64,000 nucleotides of DNA from NCBI RefSeq assembly GCF_018882445.1, contig NZ_JACVOM010000001.1, forward strand, positions 186,001 to 250,000, given 5' to 3'. This document shows positions 24,057 through 32,379 of this stretch, piece by piece. How positions within the stretch are numbered: position 1 is the first letter of the stretch; the number at the start of each line of letters is the position of its first letter. The position numbers and the translations under genes were made by a program. The notes under the pieces are model-generated. The model was given only the letters and a program-made list of their open reading frames with translations. It was not told the DNA's origin and did no database searches. The stretch comes from Polynucleobacter sp. 15G-AUS-farblos (GTDB lineage Bacteria > Pseudomonadota > Gammaproteobacteria > Burkholderiales > Burkholderiaceae).

Positions 24057-26453
24057 CTAGATCTTTTTGAGCGCTCGCAAGATCTTTTCTGAGGTAATCG
24101 GCTGATCAAATACCGCTGTATTGAAGGGAGCTAAAGCATCATTAATCGCATTTTGTACGGCACCAGGAGCACCTGCAGTTCCAGCTTCCCCAGCCCCCTT
24201 TGCGCCCAACTTAGATGACTGGGTCGGCGTTTCTACGTGAGCCACTTCAATATCCGGCATTTCATTTGCCATTGGCACGAGATAGTCGGCCATACTGCCG
24301 TTTCTCAGTAGGCCACTATCGTCATACAAACATTCTTCAAATAAAACACCCCCAATACCCTGAACAATAGCTCCACGAACTTGCTCATCCACCAACATCG
24401 GATTGAGCACACGTCCACAATCTTCAACAGCCCAATGTTTGAGAAGTTTTACAAATCCGGTATCTGGGTCTACTTCAACATAAGATGCCTGGACGCCATT
24501 AGTAAAGATGAATGGGTAGTCTTTTTGAGTGTAGTGACGTGTCACCATTAATTCAGCTGAAAATCCAGGAGGCAATGTATCGGTTCGGAAGTAACCAATG
24601 CGCCCAATTTCACTAAATGGCAATAACTGCTCTCCCGTAGCCTTATCTAATACGTGGCTTCGACGAATCGATAGCTCTGTAACCGGCCGATTCAAGATAG
24701 TGCCTGCGAGTTTCAGAATATTCTCTTGCAATGCTTGGCATGCTAATAAAACCGCTTCGCCGCCAACACCAGCACCACGAGATGCCCAAGTACCGCCACC
24801 ATATGGAGTGACATCAGTATCGCCAGTGACAACACGCACTTGATTAATGGAGACGCCTACTGCATCAGCAGCAATTTGAGCATAAATACCTTCGGTGCCT
24901 TGACCCTGTTCACCTACGCCAATCAATACTGAAACCACACCGCTAGGATCTAAGCGAACAGATGCGCCATCTTGTGAGGCAATACGCGCTCCACCAACAC
25001 CATAGAATGCAGGACTAGGATTAGTAAGCTCGATCAGAGTGGCAAAACCAATGCCACGATAAATACCTTGCTTACGTAATTCTTCTTGCTCTTTACGCAA
25101 GGCTGGATAGTCCATCATTTTTTCAATCGTGCGCAAACATTGCTCATGCGATAGAACTTCAAGCTTGATTCCAGAAATTCCGGAACAGGGATAAGCATCA
25201 TCCGGAATAACGTTACGTTTACGGAACTCCAGTGGGTCCATTTTCAATTTCTGCGCCGCTAAATCTACCAAGCCTTCGGTTACAGCACAGGCAATTGGAT
25301 GCCCTACTCCACGATATTGGCAAGTAGGCGTCTTATTTTGAAAAACGACATTTAAATTGGCTCGATAGTTCTGATGCTTGTATGGTCCGCCGACTAAATT
25401 CACCACTTGATTTCCCTCAATCGCACTCGTTCTAGGGAACATAGAGTAAGGACCAATAGCGGTTAAGTCATCAATTTCAAAAGCCAAGATATCGCCGGCC
25501 TTATTGGCAGCAATGCGTCCCTTGATACGATGCTCACGCGCATGAATATCGCTAGTAAAAGACTCTAGTCTGTCGGCTACGAATTTGACTGGTCGCTCGA
25601 GCATCATCGCTAAGCCTACGGTAGCAAAGTCATCGGGATAGGCGTGCACTTTAATACCAAAGGATCCGCCAACATCTTTACAGATCACATGCACATCTGA
25701 TTCAGACAAACCAAATTGGCGGCAATATAAATCTTGCATCATATGAGGCGCTTGTTGAGAGTGATACACCGTTAAGCGTCGCTCCCCTGGGTTGTAATCT
25801 GCTATCTGGCAACGGGGCTCCAAGGTCACACCAGTATGTCGACCAAAGCCAAATGTCGCTTCAGCTACTACATCGGCATTCGCAAAGACTTCATCTACAT
25901 TACCCACATCCAAGGTGCGGGTAAAACATAAATTATCGCCAAGCTCTGGATGAATCACGGGTGTCTGAGGATCTAGCGCAGTTTCCATAGAGACTACCGC
26001 AGGCAACTCCTCCCACTCAACATCTACGAGCTGTAATGCGTCTTCTGCTTGGGCACGTGTTTCGGCAACCACAGCAACCACCGGCTCACCTTGCCAGCAA
26101 GCACGCTCAATCGCTAAGGCATATTGAGGCGCAGACTTCATACCAGCTAAGTGCCCTAAGGTTGCGACCCAAGGCTTGCATATTTCTGCCATTTGCGCGC
26201 CATCAACAACCGCCAAAACACCCGGCATCTTGCTAGCCTGGTCTTTATGAATCTTGCCGATCTTCATGTGAGCAACTGGGGAGCGCCAAAATACAACGTG
26301 CCCCATACGCGGTAACTTAATGTCATCAATGTAAGTTCCCTGACCCTCCAAGAGACGTCGCGCGCTGTGTCTTGGTTCGCTCACACCAATATAGCGTTGG
26401 TCATTGGTAACAGGATCGAGTACGAGTCCTTTTAAATCACTTGGCTTATTCAT
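24057..26453 (-). CDS. Molybdenum hydroxylase large subunit (xanthine dehydrogenase/CoxL family)
   Basis: A 798-residue molybdopterin-cytosine-dinucleotide subunit. Cofactor and active-site motifs are VGGSFGIKVHAY (261-272), CQYRGVGHP (378-386), GVGEQGQGTEG, GTWASRGAGVGG and the catalytic-glutamate loop GAKGAGEAGTAGAPGA near the C-terminus. The loop at 378-384 lacks the AYXCSFR of true CO dehydrogenase and is closer to the form II AYRGAGR, so the enzyme probably hydroxylates an organic, perhaps N-heteroaromatic, substrate. Small and FAD subunits lie directly upstream. It belongs to the catabolic island at 24-40 kb. Confidence 0.88.
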   Translation of the reverse strand: MNKPSDLKGLVLDPVTNDQRYIGVSEPRHSARRLLEGQGTYIDDIKLPRMGHVVFWRSPVAHMKIGKIHKDQASKMPGVLAVVDGAQMAEICKPWVATLGHLAGMKSAPQYALAIERACWQGEPVVAVVAETRAQAEDALQLVDVEWEELPAVVSMETALDPQTPVIHPELGDNLCFTRTLDVGNVDEVFANADVVAEATFGFGRHTGVTLEPRCQIADYNPGERRLTVYHSQQAPHMMQDLYCRQFGLSESDVHVICKDVGGSFGIKVHAYPDDFATVGLAMMLERPVKFVADRLESFTSDIHAREHRIKGRIAANKAGDILAFEIDDLTAIGPYSMFPRTSAIEGNQVVNLVGGPYKHQNYRANLNVVFQNKTPTCQYRGVGHPIACAVTEGLVDLAAQKLKMDPLEFRKRNVIPDDAYPCSGISGIKLEVLSHEQCLRTIEKMMDYPALRKEQEELRKQGIYRGIGFATLIELTNPSPAFYGVGGARIASQDGASVRLDPSGVVSVLIGVGEQGQGTEGIYAQIAADAVGVSINQVRVVTGDTDVTPYGGGTWASRGAGVGGEAVLLACQALQENILKLAGTILNRPVTELSIRRSHVLDKATGEQLLPFSEIGRIGYFRTDTLPPGFSAELMVTRHYTQKDYPFIFTNGVQASYVEVDPDTGFVKLLKHWAVEDCGRVLNPMLVDEQVRGAIVQGIGGVLFEECLYDDSGLLRNGSMADYLVPMANEMPDIEVAHVETPTQSSKLGAKGAGEAGTAGAPGAVQNAINDALAPFNTAVFDQPITSEKILRALKKI

Positions 26454-26473
26454 AATGCGTTTTCCTAACCTGA

Positions 26474-26983
26474 TTAAGCGTGAGCTACTACGGGTTTAAT
26501 CTTTTGACCATTGGCACGAGCATCCAAAACATCCACAATGGCATCCACAATCGAGTGATATCCAGTGCATCGGCAATAATTTCCAGAAATCCATTCGCGG
26601 ACTTCTTCACGGCTAGCCTTAGGTCGCTGCTCAATTAACTCCGCTGCTGCCAATAACATCCCCGAAGAACAAAAACCGCATTGCATTGCGTTATGACGCA
26701 TGAAAGATTCTTGAAGATCTGCTAACGCACCGCTTTTTGTTAAACCCTCAATTGTCTCAACCTCCGCACCATCTGCCTGAATTGCCAAGTAAAGGCATCC
26801 ACGGATAATTTGCCCGTTCACTTTGACAGTACAAGCTCCACAGGCACCCTGCTCGCATCCCAAATGGGGGCCCTTTAAATGCAAATCCTCACGCAAAAAA
26901 TCAACCAAATGCTTGCGTGGTTCTATTTCGGCAGTGACGGGCAATCCATTGACTGTCATTGAAATGGTTTTCTTAAGGCTCAT
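26474..26983 (-). CDS. Molybdenum hydroxylase small subunit, 2x[2Fe-2S] (CoxS type)
   Basis: A 169-residue iron-sulphur protein. The N-terminal plant-type cluster is bound by GCEQGACGACTVKVNG plus RGCLYL; the second cluster by MQCGFCSSGM and NYCRCTGYHSI. It relays electrons from the Mo centre of the large subunit to the FAD subunit. The gene lies between the FAD subunit (28 bases) and large subunit (20 bases) genes on the same strand, giving the order M-S-L. Confidence 0.92.
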   Translation of the reverse strand: MSLKKTISMTVNGLPVTAEIEPRKHLVDFLREDLHLKGPHLGCEQGACGACTVKVNGQIIRGCLYLAIQADGAEVETIEGLTKSGALADLQESFMRHNAMQCGFCSSGMLLAAAELIEQRPKASREEVREWISGNYCRCTGYHSIVDAIVDVLDARANGQKIKPVVAHA

Positions 26984-27011
26984 GAAAATCTCCGCATTCT
27001 TCTTCAGTAAA

Positions 27012-27866
27012 TCAGGCGATTAAATGCTTAAGGCCACGCTCAAGCAATACGCCAATTAAATGTTGTTTCGCTTCCGCACTATTGGTGATATCCGCAATCG
27101 ATTCAATTTCAGCTCGCGTAGCGGCAACTGCTTTTGCAATCAGTTCTGGAGTTACTGACTGACCATTCACCAATTCTTGCGCTTGCGTTGCCATGACTGG
27201 TGTGGCCGCAACTGAGAAAAAAGTAAATGCACAATCAGTCAAGGTATTACCCTGCTTATTGGCAACAGCAGCCAATCCCGCAACTGCGTAATCACCATGC
27301 CTTCTTGCTAACTCATGGAAATAAAATACTTGATTGCTACTAGCGATCGGAATTTCTGTAGCCACTAAGATTTCATCTGGCTCTAACGAGGTTGTGTAGA
27401 GATCAATAAAGAATTCATGTGCAGATATACGGCGCTCACCTGCAGGCCCATGAATAATCATGCTGGCATTTAAGGTCAGACTACATGCAGGCCATTCGGC
27501 TGCAGGATCCCCGTAAGCCAAGGATCCGCCCCAAGTGCCCAAATTACGAATAGCACGATGGGCAATATGTGGTGCAGCTGCTTTAAGCAATGGAGCATGC
27601 TTGGCGATGAGATCTGAATCTTCAATCTCGGTATGCGTGACTAAGGCACCAATTCGTAATTGATCACCATTCAATGTTATGCCCTTAAGCTCAGCAATAT
27701 CCGTAATATCAATAAGGATGCTAGGCTCTGAGAGGCGCATATTTAAAGTGGCCAACAAAGTTTGCCCGCCTGCAATTAAGCGCGCATCCTCTCCGGCTTC
27801 CGCCAATAATGACAGCGCTTCGGGCAAAGCCTTCGGCTTAACATAATCAAATGCTGCGGCTTTCAT
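27012..27866 (-). CDS. Molybdenum hydroxylase FAD-binding subunit (CoxM type)
   Basis: A 284-residue subunit with the two FAD motifs of this family: IAGGQTLLATLNMR near residue 31 and IRNLGTWGGSLAYGDPAAEWPA near residue 110, then the CO-dehydrogenase flavoprotein C-terminal domain. It accepts electrons from the small subunit and reduces the final acceptor. First gene of the M-S-L operon; the CoxG-like gene is 114 bases upstream on the same strand. Confidence 0.9.
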   Translation of the reverse strand: MKAAAFDYVKPKALPEALSLLAEAGEDARLIAGGQTLLATLNMRLSEPSILIDITDIAELKGITLNGDQLRIGALVTHTEIEDSDLIAKHAPLLKAAAPHIAHRAIRNLGTWGGSLAYGDPAAEWPACSLTLNASMIIHGPAGERRISAHEFFIDLYTTSLEPDEILVATEIPIASSNQVFYFHELARRHGDYAVAGLAAVANKQGNTLTDCAFTFFSVAATPVMATQAQELVNGQSVTPELIAKAVAATRAEIESIADITNSAEAKQHLIGVLLERGLKHLIA

Positions 27867-27980
27867 TGTGTCTCCTCCACCACCAATTTATAAGCCTTTG
27901 AGGCTTTTTATTTTTTACTGACTCTTGCCAGACGATTCATGCAACTACTCATTATTTTTATGAACTGCTTTTTTGATTTA

Positions 27981-28454
27981 CTACTTATTCGCATCCGACT
28001 CCAATGCGATTGCCTCTCCACCTAATTCTTTTGCAAATTTTTGAAAGAAATCATCTGCAATCTTTTTAGCAGACGCGCTAATCAAGCGACCCCCAATTTG
28101 ACCTAACTTACCTCCAATAGAGGCCTCAGTTGTATAGGACACCAAAGTACCGCCCTCAGCCAATTTCAACTCCACTCTCGACTTGCCCTTAGCAAAACCC
28201 GCGGCGCCACCCGAACCTTCAAACGCCATTGAACAGGATTGATCAGGAATAATGTCGCTAAGCAGTAATTTCCCAGAAAAACGGGCCCGAACTGGTCCGA
28301 TCTTGAACATCACCTTGGCATGAATCTCCTCCGGAGAAATGCGGCTGATCTCTTCGCACCCTGGAATGGACTTAGCAAGCACATCAATATCGTTCAAGCC
28401 CTTCCAAACGTCTGGGATTGAAGCGGCTATCAATTGCTCGCCATTAAGTTCCAT
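27981..28454 (-). CDS. CoxG-like SRPBCC protein
   Basis: A 157-residue protein of the carbon monoxide dehydrogenase subunit G family, opening MELNGEQLIAASIPDVWKGL with IPGCEE and the GxGGAAGFAKG loop. CoxG-type proteins belong to the START/SRPBCC fold and are thought to anchor the Mo hydroxylase to the membrane or help its assembly. It is shorter than Oligotropha CoxG and lacks a membrane tail. It is the first gene of the minus-strand group, divergent from the TetR gene across a palindrome-rich 112-base region. Confidence 0.85.
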   Translation of the reverse strand: MELNGEQLIAASIPDVWKGLNDIDVLAKSIPGCEEISRISPEEIHAKVMFKIGPVRARFSGKLLLSDIIPDQSCSMAFEGSGGAAGFAKGKSRVELKLAEGGTLVSYTTEASIGGKLGQIGGRLISASAKKIADDFFQKFAKELGGEAIALESDANK

Positions 28455-28466
28455 GCATTCTCCTTG

Positions 28467-28557
28467 GGGTTTGTCCGAATAGAGTCTTATCTACCAATTG
28501 TTCAACAATGTACCATTATTTAACTTTTGGTCAATAGGTCCAAATTCGGATAAACCC
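28467..28557. promoter_or_regulatory. Divergent promoter region with nested palindromes (candidate TetR operator)
   Basis: Between the coxG-like and tetR genes: GGGTTTGTCCGAAT (28467-28480) and ATTCGGATAAACCC (28544-28557) form an inverted repeat matching at 13 of 14 positions. ATTGTT-C-AACAAT (28497-28509) is a perfect 13-base palindrome, and TTTGG...CCAAA (28526-28530/28540-28544) is another. Such symmetry is expected of operators for the adjacent TetR-type repressor; which of them it uses cannot be told. Confidence 0.5.
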
Positions 28558-28566
28558 TGAGAACCC

Positions 28567-29259
28567 ATGCGTTTGATTGAAGATCGTGATTCCAGCCTAA
28601 ATACAAGCGAAATGTCAGCAGGCTCAATGACGCCAACCAAGCGCAGAATGAATACTGCTGACCGTAAGCGCCAGATACTGGATCGCGCTATTCAGTTTTT
28701 TGCCCAGCATGGAATGGACGGGCAACTCAGAAACTTAACTAAAGAGCTTGGGGTTACGCATACCCTCCTCTATCACTACTTCCCCACAAAGGATGCGCTC
28801 ATCCAGGAAGTTTACAAAGAGGTCTTTGAATCCCGCTGGAAGCCTGAGTGGGAGAAGTTACTTGATGATCAGAAACTAAGTCCCGAAGAAAAATTTAATG
28901 CTTTCTATCTGGACTACACCAATACCGTCCTTACTTATGACTTTGTTCGTATCCTAATTTTTTCAGGTCTCAGTGATCACTCTATTAGCGATCGCTTTTT
29001 TGAACTCTTGCGTTCACGCTTGCTACCAAGACTCATTCGTGAGACAAGAAAATACTGTAATCGCTCTACTACATCAAAGCCCACCCAGCGAGAGCTAGAG
29101 TTTTTGATGGGATTGCATGGGGGAATTTTTTACATTGGAATGCGGCGTTGGATTTATGGTCAGGCCATCTATGCTGCCGAGAGCCCCAATACCGAACAAG
29201 AGATTATTCGGGATCGAGTCCAGTCTTACCTTCAATCTGCTAAATCATTATTTGCTTAA
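28567..29259 (+). CDS. TetR/AcrR family transcriptional regulator
   Basis: A 230-residue regulator. The helix-turn-helix lies at about 36-80 (ADRKRQILDRAIQFFAQHG, then LTKELGVTHTLLYHYFPTKDAL), followed by a helical ligand-binding domain. It is divergent from the Mo-hydroxylase genes and heads the VOC/monooxygenase/Liv genes, so it most likely senses the pathway substrate and represses both sides. About 25 residues precede the HTH; an internal ATG at 28627 would be an alternative start. Confidence 0.87.
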   Translation: MRLIEDRDSSLNTSEMSAGSMTPTKRRMNTADRKRQILDRAIQFFAQHGMDGQLRNLTKELGVTHTLLYHYFPTKDALIQEVYKEVFESRWKPEWEKLLDDQKLSPEEKFNAFYLDYTNTVLTYDFVRILIFSGLSDHSISDRFFELLRSRLLPRLIRETRKYCNRSTTSKPTQRELEFLMGLHGGIFYIGMRRWIYGQAIYAAESPNTEQEIIRDRVQSYLQSAKSLFA

Positions 29260-29273
29260 TTCAAAAGGTCATC

Positions 29274-29732
29274 ATGTCAAATTTAAGCCTGAATCATTTC
29301 TCCATCCGCAGCCTCGAGATTGAAAAAACAACAGAGTTTTTTACTAAGCTTTTAGGCCTTACTGTTGGCCCTAGGCCTGAGTTTCCATTTCCAGGTGTAT
29401 GGCTATACAACGGCGATGAAAACAGTTGGGCCAACGCAGTCCTCCATTTGATTGCCATTGATAAAAATGATCCGAATGGTTTAAAAAAATACTTGGGCGA
29501 TCGCGACCCTTCCTCTCTCCATGGTTCTGGCGCAGTGGATCACATTGCCTTCTTTGCTAATGGGCTTGAAGAAAAAATTGCATTGCTGAAGAAATTAAAC
29601 ATTTCTTACCGTGAGCGCACTGTTCCAGTCCTAAAACTCCACCAGATTTTTTTAGATGACCCTAATGGCGTTGTCATTGAATTAAATTACCCCGCGGCAG
29701 AAAAAGCTGCACTCGATGCCAAGGCTGCGTAA
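29274..29732 (+). CDS. VOC-family metalloenzyme (glyoxalase/dioxygenase fold)
   Basis: A 152-residue single-module vicinal-oxygen-chelate protein with two beta-alpha-beta-beta-beta repeats. Likely metal ligands are His8 (LNHFSIRS), His58 (VLHLIAID), His90 (VDHIAFFA) and Glu136 (VVIELNYP). The fold includes glyoxalases, extradiol dioxygenases and epimerases; sequence alone does not choose. It lies 14 bases after tetR and eight before the monooxygenase gene, so it probably acts in the same pathway, for example on a ring-opened or dihydroxylated product. Confidence 0.78.
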   Translation: MSNLSLNHFSIRSLEIEKTTEFFTKLLGLTVGPRPEFPFPGVWLYNGDENSWANAVLHLIAIDKNDPNGLKKYLGDRDPSSLHGSGAVDHIAFFANGLEEKIALLKKLNISYRERTVPVLKLHQIFLDDPNGVVIELNYPAAEKAALDAKAA

Positions 29733-29740
29733 ACATTCAT

Positions 29741-30982
29741 ATGGCCAAGATCCTCATTGTCGGCGGCTCATTAGGCGGGCTCTTTGCAGCAAATATCTTG
29801 CTGCGCCAAGGCCATGATGTCACCTTGCTTGAAAAGGCAACTGGATCTCTAGATGGTCGCGGTGCCGGAATCGTTACTCATGACGCCTTGGCAGATACCC
29901 TTCGTCAAGCAGGAGTTGCAGTAGATGACACCCTTGGTGTGCCTGTTACAGAGCGAATTACACTGGATACTGATGGACAAAGCTTGGGCACGATGCAATT
30001 GCCTCAAATACTGACATCATGGAGTCGTCTCTATCACATGCTCAAAGAATGTTTTCCTGCGGAGCATTATTTGCAAGGCAAGACTGTTAAATCAGTTAGT
30101 CAAACTTCCGATCAAGTAGAAGTCCTTTGCGAAGATGGAAGTCGCTATAACGCTGAACTCTTAATTGCATCAGATGGCATACGTTCTGGCGTAAGAGCAC
30201 AGGTAGCGCCTCAGATACAGCCAGAATATGCCGGCTATATTGCATGGCGCGGGGTTTGCGATGAAGCCTGCCTTTCGAATTACACCTTAGATACCCTCTT
30301 CAATCGTTTTGGATTTTGCCTGCCTAAAGGCGAGCAAATGCTAGGTTACCCTGTGGCTGGAACTGGAAACGATACTCGTCCAGGCAAGCGCCGCTATAAC
30401 TTTGTTTGGTATCGTCCCGCCTCAGAAAACGAAGAGCTCGTTAATTTACTAACGGATGATGATGGACGCCACTACCCTACTGGCATCCCTCCATTAAAAG
30501 TGTCCTGGAAACATATTGCCAAGATGCGAACAATTGCACGCGATATATTGGCACCACAATACGCAGAAATCCTTGAAAAAACAGCAGCTCCTTTCTTGCA
30601 GGCAATTTACGATGTGCGCTCAGAAGAAATTGTATTTGGACGCATTGCCCTCATGGGGGATGCCGCCTTTGTTGGCAGACCGCATGTCGGGATGGGTGTA
30701 ACCAAGGCCGGAGATGAGGCCGTTGTTATTGCCAAACATATTGCCAAGCTAGGGGCTACTCCAGCGTCTTTAAACGCATACCGGGATGAGCGCCTAAAAC
30801 TGGGCCAACAAGTCGTTGCAAGAGCGCAGTATTTAGGGCGCTACATGCAAGCACAGGGCAGCAAAGGGGTTCCAAACAGCGAAAACCTGAAGAGAAATGC
30901 CGATACCGTGATGGCTGAAACAGCTATTGATATCAGCGAATTATTAGCCCAAGGGAAAGCAGTGCCTGAATCTACGCATTGA
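29741..30982 (+). CDS. FAD-dependent aromatic monooxygenase, 2,6-dihydroxypyridine hydroxylase-like
   Basis: A 413-residue class A flavin monooxygenase. FAD fold GGSLGG (8-13), DG motif ASDGIRSG (143-150), GDAA (306-309) and the segment RPHVGMGVTKA (313-323), a hallmark of the 2,6-dihydroxypyridine 3-monooxygenase branch. These enzymes use NADH and O2 to hydroxylate an activated ring, often causing decarboxylation. Placement beside a Mo hydroxylase, which makes hydroxylated N-heterocycles, fits a heteroaromatic pathway. The substrate is not known. Confidence 0.82.
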   Translation: MAKILIVGGSLGGLFAANILLRQGHDVTLLEKATGSLDGRGAGIVTHDALADTLRQAGVAVDDTLGVPVTERITLDTDGQSLGTMQLPQILTSWSRLYHMLKECFPAEHYLQGKTVKSVSQTSDQVEVLCEDGSRYNAELLIASDGIRSGVRAQVAPQIQPEYAGYIAWRGVCDEACLSNYTLDTLFNRFGFCLPKGEQMLGYPVAGTGNDTRPGKRRYNFVWYRPASENEELVNLLTDDDGRHYPTGIPPLKVSWKHIAKMRTIARDILAPQYAEILEKTAAPFLQAIYDVRSEEIVFGRIALMGDAAFVGRPHVGMGVTKAGDEAVVIAKHIAKLGATPASLNAYRDERLKLGQQVVARAQYLGRYMQAQGSKGVPNSENLKRNADTVMAETAIDISELLAQGKAVPESTH

Positions 30983-31044
30983 TTGGTGCATTCAGTTAAG
31001 ATTTATGCAATAAAAAGTATTCTTATTTAAACAAAGTTTTATAT

Positions 31045-31052
31045 GGAGGAGA
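31045..31052 (+). promoter_or_regulatory. Strong ribosome binding site of the livK-like gene
   Basis: GGAGGAGA ends five bases before the ATG at 31058. It excludes the in-frame ATG at 31043, which overlaps it, and suggests high expression of the binding protein. Confidence 0.8.
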
Positions 31053-31057
31053 CAACC

Positions 31058-32293
31058 ATGAAACAAAAAGTAACGAATCAAACTAGAAGAAAAGTACTCA
31101 TCGGCGGTGCAGCAGTTGCAAGCACTCCGCTTTGGTTAAACGCCGCCAATGCTCAGGCTGACACAATTAAGATCGGCTTTCCAGTGCCCCTAACAGGGCC
31201 CTTCTCTGCTGAGGCTCAAGACCAGGTCAAGGCTGCAGAACTAGCTATCAAGGAATTTAATGATGCTGGCGGCTTTAATGGCCGTAAAGCAGAGCTCTTG
31301 GTACGTGACGACAAATTAAATCCAGGCGAAGCTGCAACTCGCACACTCGAGTTAATTGAGAAAGATAAAGTCAACTACGTCGTTGGCTCACTGTCTGCTG
31401 CAACTCAACTCTCCATTAATGCTGTTTGCAAAGAACGTAAGATTCTCTTTAACTCCATTAGCCAATCCGATGCCATTAATGAAGTGAAAGACTGGAGTGT
31501 TTACACATTCCATGAGGCATTAAATCCAACCATGACAGCAGGCGCACTAGCACGCTACTCTATTCCACGCTTTGGTAAAAAGATTGTGTTCTTAACAGCC
31601 GACTATGCCTACGGCCATGAAATGGTTCGCGCTTTTGAACGCGCTGGTAAGGAAATGGGAGCGACAACCCTGGCGGATATTCGTCATCCATTGGGCGCTT
31701 CCGACTATTCAGCATTCTTGCCACGTATCAAAGCCTTGAACCCAGATATTTTGGTGCTTTGTAACTTTGGTCGCGATCTGGTGAATTCCGCAAAACAATG
31801 TACTGACTTTGGCTTGAAGTCGAGCATCAAGATTGTGACGCCTGTTTTGCTTTATACCGCGCGTCTTGCTGGTGGGCCAGAGGCTTTTGAAGGCATCATC
31901 GGCGGCACTTCTTATTACTGGGGTCTGGAAGATCGCATTCCAACAGCGAAGACATTTAACGATGCATTCCGCAAAATGTATAACGGCTCAGTACCCTCCG
32001 ATTACGGTGCATTAGGTTATGCCGGCGTCAAGAGTGTTCTTGCTTCCGTCAAAATTGCTAAGTCGACTGAAACGAACAAAGTGATTGCCGCGATGGAAAA
32101 CCTCAAATACGATTGGTACAAAGGTCCTGAGTACTATCGCAAGTGCGACCATCAAGCAGTTCAGACCGTCATCATCGTGGAATCTAAATCAAAGAATATG
32201 AAAGACAAGTATGACGTCTTCAATATTTTGACGATTGAACCCACTACAGAAAAGAACATGCGTTCTTGCGCAGAATTGGGCCATAAAGCCTAA
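31058..32293 (+). CDS. Branched-chain-amino-acid-type ABC transporter binding protein (LivK-like)
   Basis: A periplasmic binding protein of about 411 residues (Leu/Ile/Val-binding, type 1 periplasmic fold). The signal peptide has a twin-arginine pattern, TRRKVLIGGAAVAS, ending near NAANAQA, so Tat export is possible. The mature start IKIGFPVPLTGPFSAEAQDQVKAAELA is typical. Despite the family name these importers often carry aromatic or amide compounds; the neighbouring oxygenase genes suggest such a ligand. A terminator separates it from the membrane and ATPase genes. Confidence 0.88.
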   Translation: MKQKVTNQTRRKVLIGGAAVASTPLWLNAANAQADTIKIGFPVPLTGPFSAEAQDQVKAAELAIKEFNDAGGFNGRKAELLVRDDKLNPGEAATRTLELIEKDKVNYVVGSLSAATQLSINAVCKERKILFNSISQSDAINEVKDWSVYTFHEALNPTMTAGALARYSIPRFGKKIVFLTADYAYGHEMVRAFERAGKEMGATTLADIRHPLGASDYSAFLPRIKALNPDILVLCNFGRDLVNSAKQCTDFGLKSSIKIVTPVLLYTARLAGGPEAFEGIIGGTSYYWGLEDRIPTAKTFNDAFRKMYNGSVPSDYGALGYAGVKSVLASVKIAKSTETNKVIAAMENLKYDWYKGPEYYRKCDHQAVQTVIIVESKSKNMKDKYDVFNILTIEPTTEKNMRSCAELGHKA

Positions 32294-32332
32294 AGCCAAC
32301 ACTTCAGGGTACTCATCTGAATACCCTGAACT

Positions 32333-32370
32333 ACTCCCCCTGATTCGATTGAATCAAGGGGAGTTTTTTT
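32333..32370 (+). terminator. Intrinsic terminator between binding protein and permease genes
   Basis: ACTCCCC (32333-32339) pairs with GGGGAGT (32358-32364), with inner GATTC/GAATC pairing, followed by seven Ts. A second hairpin, TTCAGGGTA/TACCCTGAA (32303-32311/32322-32330), lies just before. Partial read-through would give more binding protein than membrane components. Confidence 0.85.
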
Positions 32371-32379
32371 GAGTACATT

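Noticed and set aside
24057..28454. Aerobic CO dehydrogenase (coxMSL-coxG)
   Set aside because: The active-site loop lacks the Cys-containing AYXCSFR motif and the accessory genes coxD, coxE and coxF are missing, so CO oxidation is not supported.
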